Origin: Hirundichthys speculiger
Taxonomy: Eukaryota > Chordata > Actinopteri > Beloniformes > Exocoetidae
Assembly: GCA_018398805.1 (NCBI GenBank)
Contig: JAGFBZ010001170.1
Coordinates: 1,017,001 to 1,081,000 of the forward strand
DNA length: 64,000 bases
Reading direction: 5' to 3'
The position numbers and the translations under genes were made by a program. This document shows, one piece after another, positions 1 through 12,700 of this stretch. Position 1 is the first letter of the stretch, and the number at the start of each line of letters is the position of its first letter. The notes beneath the pieces are model-generated. The model made no database searches. It saw nothing but the letters and a program-made list of their open reading frames with translations, and had not been told where the DNA came from.

Positions 1-140
1 AAGTTTCGTGAGAAGGAATAGAAACATTAAAAAACGTTAAAAGCTTTCTGTCCAAATTTTTTTTTTTGGAACGTGTTGCAGGCCTGAAATATAAAAATGG
101 ATGCACGTTAAAGAAGTTGATGGAGTTTGTCTTCAAAGAA
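1..140 (+). mobile_element. Tc1-like DNA transposon, 3' tail (cut by window edge)
   Basis: The window opens in the last codons and 3' non-coding end of a Tc1/mariner-type transposon. The part around 10-50 resembles the end of a Tc1-like transposase reading frame, but an in-frame stop is already present. It is followed by a T-run and the phrase ggaacgtgttgcaggc, which is typical of the terminal region of a very common fish Tc1-like family. Nearly the same tail (gcgttgcaggactgaaatataaaaatg) occurs at 26075-26105 after a longer transposase remnant, so both belong to one family. The 5' part lies outside the window. The right end is approximate. Confidence 0.6.
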
Positions 141-3100
141 ATAAATGAAGGAACTTATTCCAACTTATACTGATTTTGGTTGCATATGTCAAAATGTATA
201 TACTACTGCATCTGGGAAATGCTTCAGGCAGTGAACCCCCACATTACGCAAACAGATTCATCTTCATGGAATACAGTGACAATGAAGGGGTCCTGCTCTG
301 AATTTTCCAAAGGCCTTAACTCACATGCATGGAGCTCATATCTGCATAGCTCTGCAGTATTCACCAGAATGGACGCCATATGAGACCTCAACTTAAACAG
401 AACTAATCATGTACCCGTCTGTCACAACTGGCTCCTGGCGACGCTGGCCATTACATAAAGAAATGAATGAAACAGCCATAAGCTCACAACTTCCCCTTTC
501 TTTGCCAAAGTGGCCGTTGAAAAGAGCATTGACGTTTTTGTGATTAACTGCTGTTTGTGTGGAAAGGGAGCAGCCTATAACATGAGAGGCATGCTGAGCT
601 CCGTTCATACAGAGATTATTTACATTCCTTTATTTAGCCAGCTAACACAGATCTATTGTCAAGAAGTGACTGATTTTTCTTCCATATGGTTGTCAGCTCA
701 GTCGGCCTGCCGTTGTTTTCTTCCAGTGAGACTACAACTCTGTGTAGCCTCTTGGCTCCAGCCTTCAGCAGACCCCTACGTGTGTCCAGGCAATCAGACG
801 AGCAGTGGTCTAATGGTTTCTCCTGAGCAGGGATCTGACAGAGCTGAGACCTGAAGCACAGGAAGCAGGGGCTGCTGCTGTCCTGTCCACCCTCTTCCAC
901 GAGAGATGGCCTTTGAGTTGTATTCTAGGGCACTAGGAAGAAGGGAGAGGCAGGTAGGGGAAACATGGCAGACCTCTTAATCCTGCCGGGCCCCTTCTTT
1001 TTTAGTCATTAGACCTGGTCTGGAATTTTTGAATGTTATACAACACATTCTTGTCTCCCTTTCATAGCTCTCCTCGTGCAAATGATCAGGAACGGTCTCT
1101 TTTCTTCAACGTACATTCTGCCGCTGTCATTGTCACTGATGTAGCCACCTTCTGACACATTTAGTTGTATTTTTGATATTTAAATTTGTTATTTAGTTCT
1201 GCTATGTTTTTATTTTTTTATGACTTCAATATGCTGAAGACATTACTACTGGACTTATCGTTGAACAAGCCCACAGGACAAGAGGAAACAAATAGCATTA
1301 CCAAACATTCTCCCACTTCGGTTTTACAGTAGCAGAGACAAACTTAAATTAAATGATAGTGAAAAAGTGTCCTGTCTGTCTACTTTTACTTTTAGCACTT
1401 TTATTGTGTGTCTATTTGGTAAACCACTGGCACACCAAAGAAGGAGTGAATATATGTAGCTCTTTTCAAATTTTTCATTATAGTGGAGCAAAATGAGTCA
1501 CGGCAGGTTATAAAATTCAACATGCACTCATTCACACATGCACACACATACATTTTGCCTTTGACGGCAGCGCACCTGACACAAGGCCAGACGGGCCAAG
1601 GGTGCCTTCAGGGTCAGCAGCATTCAATTATGTAAAATGTTTGGGGTTAAAGAGTGAATACCTCTGCGTTTTTGCCTTCTCAGTGAGAATTGTATCATGG
1701 GCGACCTTTCTGAATTTGTCCTGACAGCTCAGGTCAAGTGAAGCACCTGTCTCTTTCCAGCTGAAACTGATCCACTGGGAGTACAGAGGAAAGCCTGCTG
1801 ATCCATAGTGGGTGTGGAGGCCAAGGTGACCCCTCTCGGGGGATCAAAGCCACATTTGTAGAGATTTACAGAGAACCATGTTGCAGGAGATGACAATAGC
1901 GCCACAAAGCAGGAGAAGTCATGTGCTAACATGAGGTTTGGCTGCATCTGTATTGTGTCCCCCTCTCAGTGAAAGGCTGTGATAACTGAGATGAGCTGAC
2001 CACTTACATACTTACTTTAAAGTTTCATCTTTATTAAATTTGACAAAGAAAGCTCTTATTATTGTGTCTGCACAGCCACATTTAGCCTTACCTGGCCGAC
2101 AAGACAGAAGTCTAATGTGCACCTTTTTACGCCAGATCAAGAAGGGCACGCATCTAGCTGCTAAAGATGCAATAATAAGAATATTAAGGCTCATTAGATT
2201 TTCAGACTTTCTCAGTCCGCAACAGAATTTATGAGTTGCTGGCAAATCATGAAGAATTTAAGGCTGGAATGTTATCAGCGTAGGACAGACAAACATTAGC
2301 AGGCTTAAAGGCATCAAAATAAAGCAGCTGTTCAGTCTTTGACCACACAAAACCGCACATTTTATCTGGTGAAGATGTCTAGCCAAGATTATTATGTCAA
2401 GATGGTTATCTTGACAAGATGTTTAACTATATAGCCAGAGCACAAAAAAAAAACAACTTCACAACTAAATGACACTTAATAATGGTGCTAAAATTGCAAC
2501 TTGAGGTATCCCTGCTGATTTGTAGGACATGATTGAGTGTGAAGGTTTTTTTTGAAGCTTGATGTGGCATATTTAGAATTTGAATGTCTAAAGTTAGAGT
2601 TGATATTCTGTTCATTTTAGTCACAAAGTCGACCACAAACAGCTTTTTATGTGCCTGCAGTGGAATAAGCGGACTTTTCTGATCCTGCTAACATCAAAGG
2701 CTCAGATGCCTCTCTGCAGCTTGCCTTGTTTCTCTTCTCCCAGCAGCAGAGCTTCAAATTCCTCCTCCTCACCTCCTCTCCTCTCCTAACGAACCCCGTC
2801 TTATTTCTTGACAGCTCTTTAAAAATGTTGTAATTCATTGCATGCGCTTTAGTTTCAAGGACAAAAATTGACTGCGTGCACTCAAAAGGCAGGAAGCGCT
2901 TAGTTTGCCGAGAGGTTGGAGGAAAAGAGTCATCACCATGCCACAGATAAATGTTGTCTGACAAACTCCCTCCCTCTCCCCGGCTCCCTGTGGCTCCTTT
3001 AGTCACTCTCTCAGACATTTTTTTTTTAAATATGGCTTTATGCTCGCCGCTTTGGTAAACACATCCTGCAAAGCCTCCCAAAGCAAAGTAAGCTCATTTC

Positions 3101-4400
3101 AAGTTGTTTGGATTTCTCATGACAAACTGAAAATTATTTGTGCAACATGTTTATGAGTCTGCAGGGCGATGGTGTTAAAAAGCAGAGTCTGCAGTGAACA
3201 CAGAGCAAGAAACACGTTTTCTACTTTTCTGCTTGAATGCTTGGTTCAACGAGCCGCAAGAGGAAGAGCTTTCACCTGTGTGACGGTCTAATTTTTTTAA
3301 ATGTGCGTGTGTGCAAGCATGAATGAGTCCTTGTGAGTGTGTCTGCAAAGTGTGTGTGCGTGGGTGTGTGAGTGCGCGCATGCACACACGAGGTTGAGTG
3401 CCCATACTGAGATCATTTACCAAACTCTATTAAGCGAGATCAAAGTGACTTAGATCTTTCAGTGCTGCATGACTACAAAAGCCATATTGTAACCTCAGAT
3501 TAAGGGAGATAACGCCGCTCACAAAAAACGCTTTATGTCTCCAAGAGTCACATGGTCACTTTCAAACAGCATGTCCCATTTTTGACCTTTCTCCCCCCAT
3601 TTTTCAGAAATGCTTCACTGTTGATCATGGTAATGGTCCCCATAAAACCTTGTCCCCCCCCCGAGAGCCGAAGTTATTAAATTAGCAGAGATGAGTACAG
3701 CTTTCAGATTTCACTGTGGCAAAGACTCCATCATTGGAGTCAATACAACAAGCGAACACATTCCTCTGAGACTCTTTTGAAGTTGGCTGCTTTAATTTTT
3801 GTTCTCAAAGTTTTGTAAAGTTTTGATCATTTTCACAGACAAAGCCAGAGACCACCCACTGTGCTTTGTTAGTCTGTGCATAAGTGGTGTCAAGTGGATC
3901 TGTGAGCAGCTGGCATTTCTGCTCACAGTGAAACTAAACAAAGGCATTATGAGGACCACGCAGCGCCAACCTGGGTGACAGATAGATTGTGTTAATTATG
4001 ACTGCGTCACAATAAAAGCCAACTTCTGTTAAGCCAGTTGGATGACTTGATGTAAACCAGTGGCAGTGTTGGAAGAGAGACTGGAAAGCATTTACACACC
4101 GTTTCCTGCAAGTCCTTTGTGAATAGGTAAGACTACACCCACATTAGTGCAGTTCCATTTAAAACGTGGAACTTTTGTTTTTAGTTCTCTCTGGGGTTGC
4201 AGTGCAACAAACTAAACCAAAAGCCTTTAGAGAAGGTGGCGTAATTGTATGTCAGGTAGTTGTTCTGTATTGCTTGAATTTGGTAATGATGTACACCATA
4301 TAAATATTGTAATGACGCAATATTATATTGTTAAAATGTCATTTGAACATCACCAGATGTTCAGCTTTTACAGTTTTTACACAAATACATCATGTCAACG
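141..4400. other. Stretch with no supported gene
   Basis: The stretch shows many short frames on both strands without shared splice signals, domains or codon bias. TG-rich low-complexity sequence lies near 3300-3390. The 2640-3080 part has a pyrimidine-rich strand that keeps a 144-codon frame open on the minus strand, but the composition explains it (Arg/Glu/Lys/Ser-rich, no motif). That block could be a conserved non-coding element. Nothing else is recognisable. Confidence 0.5.
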
Positions 4401-4404
4401 ACAT

Positions 4405-4760
4405 TGGTTCTCAAACCTTTCATGCCACGCCCACATTTTGAGGAGGAAATCTTTCCGGGTCGCCCTGTCCGGTGCAACTTAAATTTGAAAAATATCTCTA
4501 AACATTTTGTTATATCATTAAAAATATACTTTTTTTTTTTTAACATTGCCTCCAGATTAGTTTACCAGCCTACTTTTTCAAAAACAATTAATCAAATAAT
4601 AATGAGATTGCGCATTTTGTTAGAGCAAAAACAATTGACAAGGCAGTGTCAGTCTGTAAATTTGTAAAAAAAAAAAAAAAAAAAAAGGTAAATTTAAAAT
4701 GAGCCTATTTTCCACTACATATTTTGGTGCAAAAAATAAAAAATAAAACCAACCTTCTCT
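4405..4760 (+). mobile_element. hAT-like terminal fragment (tentative)
   Basis: The start cattggttctcaaacc, followed by ccacgccc, resembles hAT termini of the cagtggttctcaaac type. No matching inverted terminus and no 8-bp duplication could be found downstream, so the 3' boundary is arbitrary. The segment contains a long poly(A) tract (4665-4686) and T-runs. It could be an old one-ended hAT fragment or a chance match to about 16 bases. Confidence 0.3.
4665..4686 (+). repeat. poly(A) tract
   Basis: An uninterrupted run of about 22 A. It could be a retrotransposon tail, but no body of a LINE or SINE can be recognised directly upstream. Confidence 0.9.
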
Positions 4761-7020
4761 TGTTAGGACTCTCCTAGTCCTATTTTACAGTGTATGTCAT
4801 TTGAAACAGGATGAAAACTAACAAGTATGAAAACAGTAAGATAACTTTGGATTGTTTCCAACATATTTCACAACACCCTTTTACAACCGTGTCTAACTCA
4901 ACATTGAAATTGTTTGACCACAGAGCTGTTCACTTTGTACTCTTTTTTTCTCAGTTTTATGTTTTATTTCCCTCAGAGAATGCACAAGTTAACATGCAGC
5001 AAGAAAGTTCTTGTGGGAAGAAGGCAGGTCACGTGGGTCGGGGACAGTTTTTTCTTGGTCATATCCATGGCATGGGTCTGGGTGAAACTTTTTAAAGCAT
5101 GAATAACAAGTTTTGGTAGGAACTTTTTTTAATTACCATGCTCCCCTGTGATGCTGATGTATTGTGACACTTCACTAAACTTGTGCTAGTTTTGTTGGGC
5201 TGTCACCAAGAGCATTAAACTGCAGAGAAAACTCTTGGTCAGGTTTGTAGCATTTATTCATTTGTCTGTCTGAGGACCGGGCCTACGGGTATATGGATTT
5301 GTTCAACCCTCCAGCTTTTTGTGGCACCCAGTGCAATGCACTGTTTGCTCTTCTTGGCAATATTCCCTAAAGCTCTATTGATTTCAAACTTGAACGGTCA
5401 CCCAAAGAGCTAAAACAGTGCTGCCACCGGCCATTTAATAGTCTCACCCCAGGTGGAATACTGAGTCTAAGTGAAGAAATGACCTTGTTGCATTTTTCCA
5501 AAAAACAACAAAAGCCACACTGGCCTGTGCCTTTATGACTGTTCAGCAGCCCCCAGGGCAGGACGACGTATCGAGGACACCTAGTTCAACTGGCCTCCCT
5601 CTCTTGTCCAGTGGAAGCACCTTGGCACTGAACCAGATAACTGACAGGCTGCTGTTTAGGGTGCCCTGAGAGAGGCTTTGGGGGTCACTCTGGAGTCTGG
5701 TACAGCTGACACTAGCAACCAATACCAGTTGGTAACAGCAAATTAAAAGACATCAATCTTGAACTCATTTAACATATTCATTCGTTATCTGGAGTTTTCC
5801 ATGCCAGTTTTTGTGTTGGTTCTCTACCTGGTGCACATTCAGGTTAGTCTCTTCGCGTGGCCTTGACCACTGACCGGGACTTTGCATGAAAATGATAGAG
5901 TTGCTGGAATATCATCTGCAAGTGGGTTACATAACCTGTGTATGTTTTACACTCCCAACACAGGGCTCCATGTGTGATCAAAAGGCAGTTTTATTTGAGA
6001 ATACTGGGTCATAATGCTTCTTCGGGGCCATTCACCTGATAAACTCCTAGTGAGAGCTACTCCAATGATTAATAAAAAATAAAGAAGCTCACAGGGCATG
6101 CTTTTAGGGCTGGTTGAAGCTATATGGACTCCTTCTCCATTTTGAGATGGTCTGTTTGTGAATCCGGCTGCCAAGCCTCGTTGCCTCAAAGCCTGTGATT
6201 TAAACCCCCAGATTGCAGTGCGGGAGCAGAGCGGAGCATGACGTTGCTCTTTGTTCTGGGCCCTAGGTTAAGGTTAGCACAGCATTACACCACAGTAGCC
6301 CTAAAAGCCAGCTCTGAAGACTAAAGCAGAGCCGTGTGTGGTTTGGTCTTTGGTCTGCTCACTCTGAGATTAGCAGCAGGTTGGCACAGGATCTGGTAAT
6401 GACATGTCTACCGCTTTTCGAGTCCTTGGATCGTCTGAGGCGGCAGGGCGACTTGAAAGCGAGACGCGCACGCACACCTACGCACAGAAGCGTGGCCCCT
6501 CTTCTTCCACCAGAGGAAATCTGACCAAGAAGAGACAGTCTGACACTGTGGTAACAGAAACAACATAACATTTGTAATCCTTCCCAAATGACATGTGACA
6601 TGGTCAACCACTAATTGTCTCAGACACACAGATGACATATAGTGCTCCAGCCATGTCCCAGAGTCAAAATCTTATTTTCCAGAGTTGTATGGCTTTGTGA
6701 ATGTACATAATAGTAGAGAAATGAAGCAGTTGGCCATTAGAGGACATATGTAGTTACTAATGACACGTTACTGCAAGTATATTCTGATAATGCTCTGCCC
6801 ATATTATATATAATGAATGTGTGTTAGTTTTTATAGTCATCTGCGCATGTTGTTTCTCCCTCTTTTAATCTTTTTTTTGTGTGTTAACACATAATGAAAC
6901 TAATCTGATCACCGTGGGTCTTAGTATTAGTTATCCACGTTCTCAGACAAATAATAACATCTTACTTTTTTCACTACACCAATATTTATTTAACCAAAAA
7001 ATCAGCTAAAAAGGAACAGA
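4761..7020. other. Stretch with no supported gene
   Basis: Only short, compositionally explained frames occur here, with no domain, RNA gene or recognisable repeat. An overlapping pair of frames near 6360-6640 lies on opposite strands and has no protein-like motif. Confidence 0.5.
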
Positions 7021-7023
7021 AAA

Positions 7024-7966
7024 GAATCATGTGAGCAATACTAAGTACCCCCCTTACTGCCTGGATTGGATTAAGCGGCAGTGCTGCGAATCAGTAGCCC
7101 TTGATGATTTGATCATCAGCAGGTGAGCAGACCTCTAGGAAAGGTGACGTTTAGGTTGTTTGCTGGTCTGGAGCATTCATTGTGTGTTGTGTTGATATAA
7201 TACCAAAAGGGAAAGAAACAGTCTTTCCCACTCTAAGAAACAGTCTTACAGAAGCAATTGTTGCTGAAGATCAGTTTCAAAAGGATCATAAAATCATTTC
7301 CAAACAATTTGTTAAATGTTCTACAATTAAAAAATAAAATAAAATCACCAGCAGCGGGTACCCCAGCAAACCTATCCCAAGGTCTGACTGTACAATGCTC
7401 AGAGAAATACAAAAAAAGGCCCAAAAGCTGGATCTCAGACCTTACAGGCCTCACTGAGCATGTTAAATGATGACGACCATGGCAGCAGAATTACAAGAAC
7501 ACTGAACAAGTACAGTTTGCTTGGAAGTGTCAAGCGTAGAAATGGAGGGGTGATGATTCAGGGTTGTTGTGGAGCCGCATGAGCTGGGTACCTTGCAGTC
7601 AATGAGTTGACCATGAGCTGCTCTGTATATTCTCCTCCTCTCAAGTATTCTAGTGGAAAATGTGAAGCCATGTATTTGACAGTTAGAGCCTGATCAAAAC
7701 TGCAGCATAACAATGATCTGAAGCACACCAGCAAATCTCCATCGGAATGATTAAAAAATAACAGTCAAGGTTTTACAGGTTATACAGGAAACCACTATTT
7801 TAAGATATTGCTGCTAAAGATTGATCCACCAGCTAAGAAATCACGGGCTTACTTAGTACTTAGCTACTTAACATGAATTTTTCTTTTTCCTTTTTTCATT
7901 GAAAAAAATAACAGTCACACACAAACACAGGATTATAAAAAGGGCGTACTAACTTTTGCATGATTG
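7024..7966 (+). mobile_element. Tc1-like DNA transposon, degraded full-length copy
   Basis: Imperfect terminal repeats can be read: the left end has aatcatg, a 6-base gap, then ctaagtacccc. The right end, read backwards, has caatcatgcaaaagttagtacgccc and is followed by TA at 7967-7968, the target dinucleotide of Tc1/mariner elements. Between them lies a decayed Tc1 transposase gene on the plus strand. It shows acagaagcaattgttgctg and atttccaaacaatttgtta (N-terminal HTH region, about 7245-7310), ctcagagaaatacaaaaaaagg (7400-7420), ggaggggtgatgatt (middle of the catalytic domain, about 7542), aacaatgatctgaagcacacc (DDE second-Asp region, about 7709) and attgctgctaaag (C terminus, about 7806). 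Stops and indels interrupt every frame. The same family recurs in opposite orientation at 17126 and 55053. Confidence 0.8.
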
Positions 7967-8945
7967 TAGATGTCATTCTTAATGCAAACCTGATTTCCAA
8001 GATTGTATCACATGACTGTGTGAGATGATGATTTTTTTCTTTCAACACTGTTTGCACGTCTCTGTATTTTGAAGAAAGTTCCGTTGAGTGGCCATCACTT
8101 CAGTGTGTCCTATATGAGTCAACAGCATGTTTATAAAGCTCCAGTTCAAATGTAAGAGCCAGGCGCAGAGCCAAGGTTTTCAGTGCAATGCCAGACCTAT
8201 CTGAGAGAGAGACAGGGTGGGAGGGTTGGGCTGCACTGGGGAACAGGGGTGAGGAGAGCGGGGGTAGCAGCACGTCTACTGCAGTTCTCTGACCTACCTC
8301 TATGCTTCTGACTTCCACTGTTTGCCCACTTGGTTAACTATTAGCAAAAGGCTGTGTACCTTGGCTGCAGCCCAACACTCTTACACATACTGTGGGCCAT
8401 TATCAAAGAAGACCTGCACTACAAGCCCTGGAGTCCTTCCAAGAGGGCCATAGTCACAGTTTGTGCTTCAAGACCTATCCCAGCATGCAGCACTATCAGA
8501 GCACTCCCTCCTGTTTTGTCTCCCCATGTGTCTCTCCATTTCTTGTCCTGGCTCTCTAACCTCCCCCTCCCGTTCTCCCTCTTTCTCCTCATCCCCTTGC
8601 TGCAACACGCTCATGCTGGTTGAACTGTCCTCAGCAGGTTCTTCACCCACTCACACTTCTCCTTATAATCCCTCTAGTGTTTGCATTTATTTTCTTTGGT
8701 GTGGTTTCAAAGTACAAAAACAGCAGAAGAGTGAAGACGCGAGGGCTTTTGCAGTTGTACTGCCACTCTGAGGCAGGACAGAAGTATACAGAATGATAAT
8801 ATAGCAACAGAAGAGTTTTGAAAGAACTTGAAGTTTCAAAAATTGTCACAATTGAATGGCTGGAACCATTCTTTTTTTTTTTTTTTCGAATGATATAAAC
8901 AGTCAGTCCAACTATCCATCCTTTATTTTCTATGCCCTCTTAATC
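7967..8945. other. Stretch with no supported gene
   Basis: No recognisable gene or repeat is present apart from a T-run at about 8871-8886. Overlapping frames at 8354-8771 in two registers are Ser/Pro/Leu-rich and have no domain. They are explained by the C/T-rich strand. Confidence 0.5.
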
Positions 8946-9238
8946 CTATGTAGTAGTGCTGGGCGTATACTGGTTCATACCGAATACCGGTGTTTATTTT
9001 TCTTATGATATGAATTTTTCATATACCGTAATACCGGTGAGTAAGTACTGTAGCGTACACAACGTTGGGAACGCCGCGCGGCAGAACGTAAGTTCCGCAG
9101 AACATTGTTTGACAGAGGACTGTTTTGCAGTTGCACTGGAGGCACAACAAGCTACTAGTTCGGGACAGCGAAAGTCCCGTAGTGGAAGCTCCAGAACGGC
9201 AACATGAGACTGAGGAACTTCTTCTTAAACGAGGAGCT

Positions 9239-9350
9239 GTGTCTGTCGTGTGGAAGTTCTTTTGATTTAAAAAAGACGAAGTCCAATAAACTATAATAAT
9301 CTGCAAATGTTGCTGAGCTAAAGTTGTAGCCTCGGGAGACAACACCAGGC
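9239..9350 (+). pseudogene. Broken BED zinc finger of hAT transposase
   Basis: Reading from about 9239 gives a V-V-W-K-F-F start, then F-K-K-D-E-V, then I-I-I-C-K-C-C and K-V-V-A-S-G-D-N-T. This is the usual order of a BED finger: an aromatic and basic start, then a Cys-x2-Cys pair, then NT before the expected His residues. Stops replace the residue after F-F (TGA), a residue before the T-I-I-I stretch (TAA) and one after the Cys pair (TGA). The frame ends at the palindrome, so the zinc-binding His residues are absent. The copy at 56718-57594 shares the first TGA, so that stop was already in the master copy. It is not functional. Confidence 0.8.
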
Positions 9351-9374
9351 TGGTGTTGTCTCCCGAGGCTACAA
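9324..9374. repeat. Perfect 24-bp inverted repeat inside the hAT element
   Basis: Left arm 9324-9347 and right arm 9351-9374 are exact reverse complements with the spacer ggc. The left arm is the end of the BED-finger coding segment (codons for V-V-A-S-G-D-N-T), so the right arm is an inverted duplicate of coding sequence. The homologous palindrome exists in the 56718-57594 copy at 57141-57213, where its left arm has gained about 10 bases of local duplication. Confidence 0.95.
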
Positions 9375-9787
9375 TCTTAGGACGTTGTTTACATTGCGTA
9401 TTTAATGTTGATTTTTTACAAAATATGTTTATTCAAGTTGTTTGCAAAATTTGAAAAATAAAAGGGTTCTGTATTTTAACTGCAACTATCATGCATTCTG
9501 ATTCCTTCACTTAATTAGAATCACGAGTGCCACCTCTTTGTAAATAGTATCATTAATCATTAATACTAGTGTAGATATGAATGTTTTTCTTCAATATTCA
9601 CTCCTCGTGACAGTAAAATAGGTCATTCTAAACCAATTTACAGCAGCAATTCCTCTCTAAATGATTAGAAAATATGGTTAACACCCAGTTGTGCCTAAAA
9701 AAAAAAAAATACTGTGATATACCGTGAAACCGATATAATTTTGAAAAATACGGTCATATAAATTTACTGCCCAGCACTACTATGTAG

Positions 9788-12700
9788 GGTCATGAGGATC
9801 TGCTGAAGCCCATCCCAGCTCTCTTCAGGGGAAATAAATAATCAGTCATCTTGTTGTTTTACTTATTTATTTATTTTTATCTCAACCATGTTCTGTCAGC
9901 CAGCTAACTAGTTAATCGACATGTTGTTTCAGTATTATGGGGGCTTGGAGACAGAAAAGATAATTATAGCGTGTTGCCACATCACCAGAACCAATTCTCT
10001 GTCGTGAATTGGATCGGGTACGCCTTCCATTCGCACCCATTTCCACTGGTACAGAACATACCGAATCAGTCTCAATAGGGATGCATCCAAGAGCTACTAT
10101 TCAAAGCAGCCAAGATGGCTGCAGAATTGCTAATAACATCCTGCCAAACTGACAGCAGTCTTTCACCGGCATTCCTACTCCACTGCACGTCATTTTGGAT
10201 GTCTAGTTGATACTAGTCTGGTTGTTGCTTTGCTGATGTCACATGCTTTATTCCTCTGATTGGTTGTGTTGTCTGTCTAATGGTGTCCAGAGGCAGCTTC
10301 TTCTGCTCCTTCTAATTTTTTTGTATAAAAATGGAAAAGAATTAGGACGGCTGGCCTGGCTAATACCGAGCATTCCTGAAGTCACAAGGCAAACTAAAGG
10401 TAACTTGAAAGTAAGATGAAAACCCCCCTTAAAAGAATAATTTGTCCATTTCTTAAAAAAAATCTAGTTATGAATATACAAAGTATTAATTTGATAGCAA
10501 AAGAGAAAGTCTTAAACGGTTGTCCTTTCACATTGAATGTGGTGAATGCCTTGCTTAATGAACGTAGGCTAAAATACGTATCGCTTTATAAGTTATGACA
10601 GTTTTGATTAGATTCAACAGCAATTGCTGGCGCCTCGCACAATGTGCTTCAGGCGACCAGGATTTTATTTTTGGTGCATTGTGACCCACCAGAACAGCAC
10701 CCTCTCTGTGTTCTGGGATCTCCTGATTTACACATTAAACACTAAGTTAGAACGTGAATATAGACTGTGCAGTCTGTGAACGTGAATGAGAAAGAAAAAA
10801 AAAGATGACAAATAGTGTCAGTGTTTGCTATGGAGACATGGATACCAGACAAAGAGAGGCTGTTTATTTTCAAAAGTATCCATAGTGACTGATTTTACGG
10901 ATAATCCATGAAAAATAGAAATGCATGGCGAAAGTCTCATATTTCCAATTTAGATTCCCAAAAATTTCACAGCACGTTTTCAGGACACCTCATGTTTAAT
11001 TACAAAGGTCTGAGCTCCCTATACAGCACACATTGGCAGCAGGGACGATGCTTTTATTCCAAGACTGTACACTTATTTTGTGTGCGTTAATTGACTGCAG
11101 CGTGTGAAAACTGAATAAACAGCGCATGCAAAAATACAAAAACATGGGGAAGTTTTTTTTTTTTTTTTTTTTTTTGTCTTGTGAACAATTAATATCATTT
11201 TGCCCACAGAGTTTAGAAAAACGTGGCCTGGATATGTTTTTGTTTGTTTGTTTGTTTTGTTTATAGCCACTCCTGGGCTTCCATCAGTGGTCTCACCAAT
11301 ACCAGAGTTTTGAAGCAGATTTTTAGGAGTTTGAAAATGTAATAACAATAAATGTTTCTATACTACATCATTATGAAACTGCAATGCAGAAGCAAAGATC
11401 AGCTGAAGAAAAAAACCCTGACTATTATGATTTTTATGCCTGCCATCTCACATGGCATCACTGAAAGGTCATCCTTGGATAAACGTTTAGAAGAACTCTC
11501 CCCCTGAAAACTCAACACACGACTGGAAGCCCCTATTAGTCTCAGACAGCTTTCTTATCTTTAATTTTTTTCATTATCTCTGCCAATAAATACGTTTTTC
11601 CACTGGTAGTCTATTCAGTCAGCCTCTTATTCTGACTGTTCTACTGTTCTAGTGTTTTATTGAGATATTAAACACATATCTTTCCATCGTGATTTTATCT
11701 TATCATAAGATGACATATTTATGGTTTTGCCTCAATCCAGCCCGACTGCCTCAGTCTATCCATGAAAAAATAGCTGCAGACAGTGCGAAGCATAGCTAAC
11801 ACTCGTAAGAGTTCATATCAATTATTGATTTCTATGGTTTACGTAAGTTTATTTACTTTCTGAGATTACTCTCCAAATTTAATTAAACCAGCAAAGCTTT
11901 TTTTCCTTTGGACGGCTAGTGAGATGAATAAATCACAAGAAAATAATTTCATGTGGAGGCAGTTAATGTGGCGGAGCCATTGGCAAGGCTTGTGAGAACC
12001 AGAAAATCCCAATCAGTTATTTTAAGATGAGGAGATAGAAGTTGGATCTGAAATATGAGAAGCCCAGACGATTTTTACTGTAGATAACTGTGTTGTCATT
12101 ATATAATGAAGATAAATGGCAACGGTTGCCTTATTTTGGAGGTTTGGCCTCTTATAGTGAGTGGGATATTTGATAATTTCAAATCAACCTTTCTTTCCCT
12201 GTCATGCATATCTCAAATAAAGGTCATGTCACACAACATGATATTTCCATTTTTAACATATAAGTTCTAGTTTTGGTTTTCATGCTAACATGTCACAAGG
12301 AATTGATTATAACTGAGGTACAAATGTTGTACACTGCTAGCACATGTGAGCCAGATGTCATACTCTACCACATCTAGAGATCACAACTTAATGCATTTGT
12401 TATGCCCCCTGTTGGTTAATGCTGATATGTGATTGCCACATTGTTCAAGGTTTTTTTTATTTTTCTGTGACATTACTGAATGTTGATATCATTCTTCACT
12501 AGGCAATTTTATTTAATTTTGGGGATGAGAGAAACTGACACCAGCCTTGTGAATGATAGAATGAGAATGTATGGATAGTTTATCATGAGGCTTATTTGAG
12601 CAGGTGGCTGCCACATCATACTTGAACTATCTTTAATCGGTTCGCATGGCCCTTTCTCTGGCATGTAAATTGGAGTTAGTTCATGTGGAGAAAGAAACCC

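Larger units (their letters stand above)
8954..9779 (+). mobile_element. Non-autonomous hAT element (fold-back, BED-finger remnant)
   Basis: The element starts tagtgctgggc and ends gcccagcacta, an 11-bp perfect terminal inverted repeat. It is flanked by a perfect 8-bp duplication ctatgtag (8946-8953 and 9780-9787), which is diagnostic of hAT transposition. Subterminal sequence carries several ataccg or cggtat motifs at each end, probably transposase-binding sites. Inside, the plus strand keeps part of a BED zinc finger of a hAT transposase (see separate entry). A perfect 24-bp palindrome with a 3-base spacer occupies 9324-9374, followed by an AATAAA at about 9457. A second copy lies at 56718-57594 in opposite orientation. 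Orientation here is given by the BED remnant. Confidence 0.93.

Noticed and set aside
2647..3081. 144-codon minus-strand frame
   Set aside because: Arg/Glu/Ser-rich translation of a pyrimidine-rich strand. No motif and no supporting exon structure.
10040..10090. hAT-like start (tagggatgcatcc)
   Set aside because: No opposite terminus, no TSD, only about 12 matching bases.
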